A DNA stretch of 7,507 nucleotides from CAYXAA01 sp964462985 (GTDB taxonomy: Bacteria; Pseudomonadota; Alphaproteobacteria; Rhizobiales; Stappiaceae). The stretch is taken from positions 1 through 7,507 of the forward strand of contig CAYXAA010000076.1 in NCBI GenBank assembly GCA_964462985.1, given 5' to 3'. Below are positions 1-6,200 of the stretch, in pieces. The position numbers and the translations under genes are program-made. Positions within the stretch are counted from its first letter, which is position 1. Every line of letters starts with the position of its first letter. The notes below the pieces were generated by a model, which did no database searches, was not told where the DNA came from, and saw nothing but the letters and a program-made list of their open reading frames with translations.

Positions 1-123
1 GTCGCCATGGGCGAAATTGATCATGCCGATGATGCCGTACACCATCGTGTAGCCGATCGCGATGAGGCCATAGATCGACCCCAGCGTGATCCCGTTGATC
101 AGCTGCTGCAGGAAGTATTCCAT
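1..123 (-). CDS. livH: LivH-type branched-chain amino acid ABC transporter permease, N-terminal fragment
   Basis: Only the first 41 codons are in the window; the gene continues past the left edge. The peptide starts MEYFLQQLINGITLGSIYGL and continues through a hydrophobic stretch to an INFAHGD motif. This is the characteristic N-terminus of LivH, an inner-membrane permease of the LivFGHM high-affinity importer for Leu/Ile/Val; relatives also import amides, urea or aromatic compounds. Residues about 10-31 would form the first membrane segment. The ATG at 123 is chosen because the homologous N-terminus begins there. Upstream on the minus strand lie AGGG close to the ATG and GAGGGG about 12 bases away. 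The gene is transcribed divergently from the lysR gene at 600, so that regulator may control it. The true substrate cannot be read from 41 residues, and partner genes lie outside the window. Confidence 0.9.
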   Translation of the reverse strand, partial: MEYFLQQLINGITLGSIYGLIAIGYTMVYGIIGMINFAHGD

Positions 124-271
124 CTACCCTGTCATCCCCTCAGGAAGGATCGGCTTCTTGCCGTTTTTGTCGGCCTGGCGGAGCTGCGTCCGATTGTGAC
201 CGAAAAGCGGACTGCTCTTAGCAAGCTCACTGCCGCGCGACAATTGCCCCCGTTTTCGTGTCTCCAGAAAA

Positions 272-284
272 GGAAACAGTTTCC
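272..284. repeat. Perfect inverted repeat GGAAAC-A-GTTTCC
   Basis: Two 6-base arms flank a single central A. It lies about 150 bases upstream of the livH start and upstream of the weak livH promoter candidate, a position that would suit an activator or repressor site. No matching family is recognised, and a 6-base arm can occur by chance in a region of this length. Confidence 0.35.
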
Positions 285-477
285 GCGTCGAAGGAAAAGC
301 GAAATCTCTTTCCCGGCGCGCCGTTCGCTCGTCGAGCCGGAGGTCGAATCTTCCGCCGAAGCGCCCACGCTGGAAAATCGTCGCCCCCCTTGGCGAATAG
401 GCTATCCGCCGCTGTCGCACCCTATGGTGCATGCCGTTCGCCCATCTCGGTGAGAAGGCGCGCCGCGCCCTTCGCCG

Positions 478-491
478 AATAACATGTTATT
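478..491. promoter_or_regulatory. 14-base perfect palindrome AATAACATGTTATT, possible operator
   Basis: The 14 bases read identically on both strands with no spacer and are followed by a short T run (492-495). The site is A/T-rich inside G/C-rich DNA, about 110 bases upstream of the lysR start. Symmetry and placement suggest a binding site for a dimeric regulator, perhaps the adjacent LysR protein or an unlinked one. It is less likely a terminator, because the stem is A/T-rich and no gene ends here. Confidence 0.45.
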
Positions 492-503
492 TTTTGTCGC
501 ATC

Positions 504-517
504 CTGTCCGAGGACAG
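504..517. promoter_or_regulatory. Inverted repeat CTGTCC-GA-GGACAG, possible operator
   Basis: Two perfect 6-base arms flank a GA spacer. Its centre lies 26 bases from the centre of the palindrome at 478-491, so the pair could be two sites on one operator region about two and a half helical turns apart. The two repeats do not share sequence, so they need not bind the same protein. Confidence 0.35.
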
Positions 518-562
518 TGCCCTTGGGAAGACTGACAAGCCACGAAACTCCTCAGACTTCAA

Positions 563-591
563 TTGAGACTTCCGCACCGTTCTGTTAGTTT
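563..591 (+). promoter_or_regulatory. Candidate lysR promoter (TTGAGA, 17 bases, TAGTTT)
   Basis: TTGAGA at 563-568 matches five of six bases of the sigma-70 -35 consensus. A weak -10 (TAGTTT, 586-591, or TTAGTT, 585-590) follows at 16-17 bases. Transcription would then start near 597-600, at or beside the lysR ATG, implying a leaderless message; this agrees with the absence of a Shine-Dalgarno sequence. A direct repeat AGACTTC (554-560 and 566-572, period 12) overlaps the -35. The -10 is poor, so activator dependence is possible. Confidence 0.3.
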
Positions 592-599
592 TTCTAACA
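583..599. promoter_or_regulatory. Inverted repeat TGTTAG-N5-CTAACA touching the lysR start codon
   Basis: Perfect 6-base arms (583-588 and 594-599) flank five T residues, and the right arm ends on the base before the ATG at 600. The symmetric A/T-rich form resembles LysR-type recognition elements, and the site overlaps the candidate -10, so bound protein would block transcription. This suggests negative autoregulation. If transcription instead starts farther upstream, the same arms could form a weak hairpin just before the start codon. Confidence 0.45.
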
Positions 600-1562
600 A
601 TGACCGATCGACTGCCTCCGCTCAATGCCCTTCGCGCCCTTGCTACTTTAGCGCAAACCGGCCGAGTCGGCGCCGCCGCTGCGCAGCTTGGCGTCACCCA
701 CGCCGCAATCAGCCACCACGTCCGGAATCTCGAGGACTGGTTCGGACTCGCGCTGGTCCGCCGCTCCGGGCGCCAGGTGGCACTGACGGACGAGGGGGAA
801 CGACTCGCCGAGGCAACCCGCGCGGCAATGGAACGCATCGCCGCCGTATGCCGCGATGTCGAGGAGAAGGCGCGGCGACCCGAGCTCACCATCGCCTGCG
901 TGCCGTCCTTCGCCACGCGCTGGCTGATTCCACGGCTGGTCGACTTCGGCGAGGTTGCGCCGACGGTACGGCTTCGCCTGTTCTACGCCCTGCACGGTGC
1001 CCAGCAGGACGCCGACATTGCGATCGACTGGTGGGACGAACCGCCACCGGCAGACCGCTCGCTGACACGGCTCCGCCTGCTGTCCGGGCACACCCGACCG
1101 GTTTGCAGCCCGGTGCATCTGGAACGCTTCGGGCCGTTTGACACGCCGGCGGCCTTCGCCAGCGCGCGGCTCCTGCATGACGAGGATCGCGTCGGCTGGC
1201 GCCAGTGGCTGACCGAGCATGGTCTGCCGCCCGCCCGCGCCGCGACCGGCCCGGTGTTCGACGACTTCAATCTGCTCGTTAGCGCCGTGCTGGCCGGTCA
1301 CGGCGTCGCCCTTTGTGTCGAGTCGCTGATCGAGGTCGAACTCACCCGCGGAGACCTTATTCCTCTGACCGGACATATCGGCAGCCGCCGCCGGGCCTAT
1401 TGGCTGACCGCCGCCCGCCAGCCAAAGGCAGCGGCGCGGACCTTCATCGACTGGATCGCCACGCGCCTGCCGACAACGCCGGCGGACATCGCACAAATGC
1501 GTGAGGCTGCGCTGGACCTTGCAGCCGATCCGTTTACCTTAGGCAGAAGTGCCGACGCTTAG
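600..1562 (+). CDS. LysR-family transcriptional regulator, GcvA-like
   Basis: A 320-residue DNA-binding regulator. The N-terminus MTDRLPPLNALRALATLAQT is typical of the GcvA subgroup. The winged helix-turn-helix spans about residues 19-60, with the recognition region GVTHAAISHHVRNLE at 31-45 and the wing ending in ALTDEGERL. A linker helix follows to about 92. The effector-binding domain starts near 95, with the subgroup motif SFATRWLIPRLVDF at 103-116. Length is slightly above E. coli GcvA because of a C-terminal tail of about 20 residues. The ATG at 600 fits the family N-terminus although no Shine-Dalgarno precedes it; an inverted repeat abuts it. It is divergent from the livH-type permease and 76 bases upstream of the flavin reductase on the same strand, so either or both are likely targets. 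The effector is unknown; GcvA likeness does not prove glycine sensing. Confidence 0.9.
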   Translation: MTDRLPPLNALRALATLAQTGRVGAAAAQLGVTHAAISHHVRNLEDWFGLALVRRSGRQVALTDEGERLAEATRAAMERIAAVCRDVEEKARRPELTIACVPSFATRWLIPRLVDFGEVAPTVRLRLFYALHGAQQDADIAIDWWDEPPPADRSLTRLRLLSGHTRPVCSPVHLERFGPFDTPAAFASARLLHDEDRVGWRQWLTEHGLPPARAATGPVFDDFNLLVSAVLAGHGVALCVESLIEVELTRGDLIPLTGHIGSRRRAYWLTAARQPKAAARTFIDWIATRLPTTPADIAQMREAALDLAADPFTLGRSADA

Positions 1563-1638
1563 CGGGGCTGACTGTCAGTCCTGTTGCGAATACGAAGTCT
1601 GCCGGAGGTGGGGCCGGTGGGCCCGATGAGGAGAGTAC
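1563..1638 (+). other. lysR to flavin reductase spacer with two small hairpins
   Basis: The palindrome GACTG-T-CAGTC (1570-1580) lies just after the lysR stop, and a stem GGGCC-GGTG-GGCCC (1611-1624) lies just before the Shine-Dalgarno of the next gene. Neither is followed by a T run, so neither is a convincing intrinsic terminator. The second could affect access of ribosomes to the flavin reductase message. Read-through from lysR or a separate promoter in this spacer are both possible. Confidence 0.3.
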
Positions 1639-2166
1639 ATGACGGTTATTGTCGCCGGACAGGAGACGGCTCACGGCTCCTCAGGCACGGTGGACGCCCT
1701 TGCCTTTCGCGAGGCCATGAGCCGTTTCGGCGCAGCGGTCCATGTCGCGGCGACCGATGGTCCGGCGGGCCGGTTCGGCGCCACAGTTTCGGCCGTTGCC
1801 TCGGTGTCCGATGCTCCGCCGACGTTACTGGTCTGCCTGTCGCGCCGCGGCCGAATGAACGCCGCCGTAAAGGCGAACGGCGTCTTCTCGATCAACACGC
1901 TTCCCGCGCAGGGCGAAGCGCTCGCCCATGCTTTCGCTGGCCACGGCGATCTTCCCATGGATGTCCGATTCGGACTGGCGGGCTGGTCGGCGCTGGCGAC
2001 CGGAGCTCCAGTGCTCAACAATGCCCGCGTTGCCATCGACTGCCGGGTGACGGAGTTCTCCGAGGTCGGCTCGCATTCCGTGATCTTCGGCACCGTCGCT
2101 GCGCTGCGGCTTGGCGCACGCGGCCCTGCCCTGATCTATCTCGACCGGACCTACAGGCACCTTTAG
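1639..2166 (+). CDS. Flavin reductase domain protein, RutF/HpaC-like
   Basis: A 175-residue protein of the flavin reductase (split-barrel FMN-binding) family. Such enzymes reduce FMN or FAD with NAD(P)H and hand the reduced flavin to a separate oxygenase. Visible family segments are FREAMSRFGAAV (23-34), TDGPAGRFGATVSAVASVSD (39-58), PPTLLVCLSR (60-69), the NTLPAQGE stretch (86-93), a GSHSVIFGTV motif (144-153) and the terminal ALIYLDRTYRHL. The pattern resembles E. coli RutF of pyrimidine degradation, but no rutA-E genes are in view, so the specific name is not used. The start is well supported by AGGAG at 1629-1633, five bases from the ATG. The P1-type hydrolase follows after 22 bases, pointing to one operon. 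No oxygenase partner is in the window, so the acceptor is unknown; a pyridoxamine-oxidase-like fold is a less likely alternative. Confidence 0.88.
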   Translation: MTVIVAGQETAHGSSGTVDALAFREAMSRFGAAVHVAATDGPAGRFGATVSAVASVSDAPPTLLVCLSRRGRMNAAVKANGVFSINTLPAQGEALAHAFAGHGDLPMDVRFGLAGWSALATGAPVLNNARVAIDCRVTEFSEVGSHSVIFGTVAALRLGARGPALIYLDRTYRHL

Positions 2167-2188
2167 AGCGGAAGGGCTTTGCCTGCTG

Positions 2189-3205
2189 ATGGTGGACGGG
2201 GTGAATCTGATCACCGACGTTCCGGGCCTTCGCGTTGGCAATGTCGCCGACGTTCGCCTGAAGTCCGGCGTCACGGTGCTTCTGCCCGACGCACCGGCGA
2301 CGGCCTCGGTCGCGATTCATGGCGGCGCGCCGGGAACACGTGACGTCGTGCTGCTCGAGCCTGAATACACGGTCGACCGGATCGACGCCATCGTGCTGTC
2401 GGGAGGGTCGGCCTTCGGCCTTGATGCAGGTTCTGGCGTTCAGGCAAGGCTCGTCGAGCTTGGCCGCGGCCTTTCCCTTGGTCCGGCGCGCGTTCCGATC
2501 GTGCCGACGGCGATCCTGTTCGACCTGCTCAATGGCGGCGACAAGTCATGGGGAGCAGACAACCCCTACCAGACCCTTGGCCGCGCCGCCGTCGACGCCG
2601 CGCTTGCCGGCGACGGCCGCAGCTTTGCGCTCGGAACTGCGGGCGCCGGGACCGGCGCCACGACGGCCAACCTGAAGGGCGGACTGGGCTCCGCGTCGGC
2701 CCGCACGTCCACGGGCGCGGTGCTCGGCGCTCTGGTCGCCGCCAATCCGCGCGGCGTTGCCACGGTCGGCGACAGCCCGCATTTTTGGGCCGCCCCCTTC
2801 GAGCAGGACGGCGAATTCGGCGGCCTCGGCCTGCCTGCACCCCTGCCCCCGGATGCCGTAAAGGTCCGCACCAAGGGCGGCCGGCTGCAGAACGGTGCAA
2901 ACACCACGATCGGCATCGTCGCCACCGACCTCAAGCTCACCAAGACCGAGCTGAAGCGCCTCGCCATCGTCGCCCACGACGGCTATGCCCGCGCGCTATG
3001 GCCGACCCATACGGCGCTCGACGGCGACGTGATCTTCGCGGTGTCGACGGGTAAGCGGGAGATGAAGGATCCGTTGGCCGAGCAGGTCGAGCTCGGCGCG
3101 CTGGCGGCGGCGGTGACCGCGCGCGCGATCGCGCGCGCGGTCTATTCGGCAACGCCTGCCGAGGGAGATGAACTGCCCTGCTGGAGCGAGCGGTTCGGCG
3201 GGTGA
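2189..3205 (+). CDS. P1-family (S58, DmpA/BapA/NylC-like) aminopeptidase or amide hydrolase
   Basis: A 338-residue N-terminal-nucleophile hydrolase of the DmpA/ArgJ fold. Family marks are NLITDVPGLRVGN (6-18), VLSGGSAFGLDAGSGV (69-84), a GAGTGATTANLKGGLGSAS segment (152-170) and GANTTIGIVATD (236-247). Family members are made as inactive precursors that cleave themselves before a Ser or Thr, which becomes the catalytic nucleophile. Here the predicted cut is Asn238/Thr239, giving chains of 238 and 100 residues. Thr matches the nylon-oligomer hydrolase NylC; DmpA and BapA use Ser. Known substrates range from N-terminal D/L-amino acids to beta-peptides and 6-aminohexanoate oligomers. No signal peptide is seen, so it is probably cytoplasmic. 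The ATG at 2189 has only a distant GGAAGGG; a GTG at 2201, preceded by GGTGG, would start the protein directly at the conserved NLITDVPG and is a real alternative. Confidence 0.9.
   Translation: MVDGVNLITDVPGLRVGNVADVRLKSGVTVLLPDAPATASVAIHGGAPGTRDVVLLEPEYTVDRIDAIVLSGGSAFGLDAGSGVQARLVELGRGLSLGPARVPIVPTAILFDLLNGGDKSWGADNPYQTLGRAAVDAALAGDGRSFALGTAGAGTGATTANLKGGLGSASARTSTGAVLGALVAANPRGVATVGDSPHFWAAPFEQDGEFGGLGLPAPLPPDAVKVRTKGGRLQNGANTTIGIVATDLKLTKTELKRLAIVAHDGYARALWPTHTALDGDVIFAVSTGKREMKDPLAEQVELGALAAAVTARAIARAVYSATPAEGDELPCWSERFGG
3115..3142. repeat. 28-base perfect palindrome inside the hydrolase gene
   Basis: The 14 bases at 3115-3128 (GACCGCGCGCGCGA) are exactly repeated in inverted form at 3129-3142 with no spacer. 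The core is five CG steps, AT, then five CG steps, centred on GATC. In frame it encodes TARAIARAV near residues 310-318, in an alanine/arginine-rich helix, so much of the symmetry could come from alternating GCG and CGC codons. It could form a cruciform or Z-DNA, or a very stable hairpin in the mRNA about 65 bases before the stop codon. Confidence 0.7.
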
Positions 3206-3212
3206 ACCGCCG
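3190..3212. terminator. Hairpin spanning the hydrolase stop at a convergent gene junction
   Basis: Two mutually exclusive stems are visible: GCGGTTC (3190-3196) with GAACCGC (3204-3210), loop of 7, and CGGCGG (3196-3201) with CCGCCG (3207-3212), loop of 5. They cover the TGA of the hydrolase and end just before the oxidoreductase stop on the other strand. There is no T run on either side, so this is not a standard intrinsic terminator. It may pause RNA polymerase or protect the 3' end of messages from either strand. Confidence 0.35.
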
Positions 3213-3214
3213 CT

Positions 3215-6200
3215 TCACTCCGCGGCGTCGAGATAAACGTCCTCCTGCGCCTTTTCCAACCTGGCGAAGAGCTCCTTCCGCTTCGCGGCCGCCTTGGCGA
3301 AATTCGCCTCCTTCACCGGGCCGAAGCCGCGGACCAGATCCGGAACGCGGGCAATCTCGACGAGAAGGCCATAGGGCGCGGTGCCGAGCAGGCCGATGAG
3401 CCGTTCGACGTCGCCGCAATAGTCCTCGCGCAGCGCGCGCTCCATGCGGCGCTCGGGGGTCTTGCCGAAAACGTCCGCAAAGGTGCCGCGCAAGCCCTTG
3501 AATTTCGCCAGCACGCGGAAAGCCGTGAAGATCCACGGGCCGAAGGCGATCTTCTGCGGGCGGCCGGTCTTGGGATCGAGCCGGCGCGACAAGAACGGCG
3601 GCGCCAGCAGCACCTTGAGCTTCTTCGGGTTCGTGAACTGGGCGGCGAGCTTCTCCTGGAAGGCCGGGTCGGCATAGAGCCGCGCCACCTCGTATTCGTC
3701 CTTCACCGCCATGACCTTGTAGAGCATGTCGGCAACGGTATGGGTCAGGCGCATCGTGCCGGGGCCGAACTCGGCGTCGGCCGCCCTGACCCGCTCCACC
3801 AGCGCAAGGAACCGGTCCGCATAGGCCTGGTCCTGATAGGCCGCAAGCTCCCGGGCGAGGAAGGCGATGCGCTCGTCGAGCTCCATCGGCTCCGGCCCAT
3901 CCTCCTTCGGCAACGCCGCAAGAATCCTGTCCGGTGCTGCAACCAGCACACGTCCGGCGCGAAAGGCGCGCAGGTTCTGCGTCACGGCGGCGCCATTCAG
4001 CGTGATCGCGGTCTCAATCGCGTTCCCCGACATCGGCAGCGCGCCGGCCTGGTATGCCATGCCGACCAGGAGCATATTGGCGTAGATCGCGTCGCCGAGC
4101 AGCTTCTCGGCGATCCCGGCGGCATCGACCGTATGGGCGGTCGGACAGGCCTCCTCGAGCGTCTTGCGCATTCTGAGCTCGTCGAAGGACAGCGTCTGCT
4201 TCATCACGAACTCGGCCGTCGGCGCCACCCGGCTGTTGGCGAAGGCCATGGTGCGGTTGCGGTCGATCAGCGCCAGCTGCTCGGCATTGGTTGCCACCAC
4301 CATATCGGCGGCAATCAGCACATCGAGGCCGGCCGCCGGCACCCGCGGGCCGTTGATCGCCTCGCCCTGCGGCGCAAAGCGCAGATGCGACGTCACCGGC
4401 CCGCCCTTCTGGGCAAGGCCGGTCATGTCGAGCGTCGAGGCCGTCAGCCCGTCGACATGGGCGGCCATGGCAAGCACGGCCGCGGTCGTCGTCACCCCCA
4501 TTCCGCCGATGCCGGCGATCAGCATGTTCCGGGTGGTGTCAAAGGGCTTTGGCACGGGCGCTGGTAGACCGGCCACCAGCGCATTGACGTCGACGCCGCG
4601 GCCCTCCGCCTTCTTCAGGTCTGCGCCCTCGACCTGAACGAAGGACGGGCAGAAGCCCTTCACGCAGGAATAGTCCTTGTTGCAGCTCGACTGATTGATA
4701 CGGCGCTTCTCGCCGAATGCGGTCGGCAGAGGCTCGACCGACAGACAGTTCGACTGCACAGAGCAGTCGCCGCAGCCCTCGCAAACCCGGTCGTTGATGA
4801 AGATCCGCAAGTCCGGATCCGGGTAGGCCTTCTTCTTGCGGCGGCGGCGCTTTTCGGCGGCGCAGGTCTGGTCGTAGATGATAACGGAGACGCCAGGATA
4901 GTCCTGTAGTTCCCTCTGCACCCGCATCAGTTCGTCGCGGTGCAGCACCGGCGTGTCCGGGGCAAGGTCGCGACGGCCGGCATAGAGTTCCGGTCGCTCG
5001 GAAACGACGACGATCTTCTCGACGCCCTCGGCCTCGAGTTGCCGGGTAAGTTGCGGCACCGTGAGCGTGCCGTCGACCTTCTGGCCGCCGGTCATGGCGA
5101 CGGCATCGTTGTAGAGGATCTTGTAGGTGATCGGCACCTTGGCCGACAGCGCCTGGCGGATCGCCAGAATGCCAGAGTGATAGTAGGTTCCGTCGCCGAC
5201 ATTGGCGAAGACGTGGCTGTCCTTGGAGAAGTCGGCCTGGCCGACCCACAGCACGCCCTCTCCGCCCATGGCGATCTGGCCGTCCGTCGTCCGACCCGGG
5301 ATCTCGGTCATGGCGTGGCAGCCGATGCCCGGCATCGCGCGGGCGCCCTCGGGCACCAGCGTCGAGGTTGAATGCGGGCAGCCGGAACAGAAATAGGGCA
5401 CGCGGGCGGCGCGCTCGGCGTGCCCCTGCGCCCACATCACCTGCTTCATCATCCGCTCGGAAACGGCCCGCATCTCCGCCGTGACATGGTCGCGCGGCAG
5501 GAAGGCGAGCAGCGCCGGCACGATTTCGGCGACGGACAGCTCCAGGACGTCAGACAGGAACGGCCCGCCGTCCGGCGTGCGCTTGCCGAAGATCGCCGGC
5601 CGCGCATGGTCGGGCCAGGAGTAGGCGATCTCCTTGATCTGCGGCTCGAGAAAGGCGCGTTTGTGCTCGACGACCAGCAGCTTCTCCATGCCGCGGGCGA
5701 AGTTGGAAAGGCCAATCGGCTCCAGTGGCCAGGGCATTGCCACCTTGTAGATCGCAAGCCCCATCTCGCGGGCACGCGCTTCGTCGACGCCGATCAGCGC
5801 TAGCGCCTCCTTGAGATCGCGGAATGCCTTGCCGGTGGCAACAATGCCGAGCCGCGGCTTGACCGCTCCGAATGCAACGTGGTCGAGGCCGTTTGCCCGC
5901 ACATAGGCCTGCGCTGCCGGCACGCGCACGTCGCGCAAGAGCCGCTCCGTCTCGAGCCGGTTGGCGAGGAGCAGCATCCGGTTGAGGTCGTCGTGCCTGC
6001 GCGGATCGCGGTCCTCCGGGCGGACGAAGGAAAGTCGCTTCGGATCGACCGAGATGGTGGCCGATGCGTCCATCGTGTCCGCAAGGCAGATCAGTGCCGT
6101 CCACAGGCCGGAAAAGCGCGACATCTCGAGCCCGTGCAGCCCGTAATCCAGCACCTCCTGGATGTCGGAGGGGTTCAGGATCGGCATTTCGATATGTTCG

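Larger units (their letters stand above)
124..599. other. Divergent intergenic region between livH and lysR, no supported gene
   Basis: This 476-base stretch must carry the promoters of both divergent genes. I see no convincing protein gene; open frames here are arginine-rich and lack family motifs. It contains four perfect inverted repeats (272-284, 478-491, 504-517, 583-599), listed separately. A weak minus-strand promoter candidate for livH is TTGTCG (complement of 238-243) and TAAGAG (complement of 215-220) with a 17-base spacer, which would give a leader of about 85 nt. Directly before the livH ATG is a three-codon frame, ATG ACA GGG TAG, whose stop touches the livH start. The part next to lysR (about 478-600) is visibly richer in A/T than the coding DNA around it. 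Confidence 0.6.

Noticed and set aside
124..432. A 102-codon minus-strand open frame ending exactly at the livH start
   Set aside because: The abutting stop is tempting as a coupled small gene, but the peptide is Arg-rich without family likeness and the region has promoter-like inverted repeats.
648..1496. A 282-codon minus-strand open frame opposite lysR
   Set aside because: It is a shadow of the LysR coding sequence; no motifs are visible and the LysR assignment is secure.
1639..2166. Naming the flavin reductase rutF
   Set aside because: The protein resembles RutF, but no other pyrimidine-degradation genes are in the window and the family is used with many different oxygenases.
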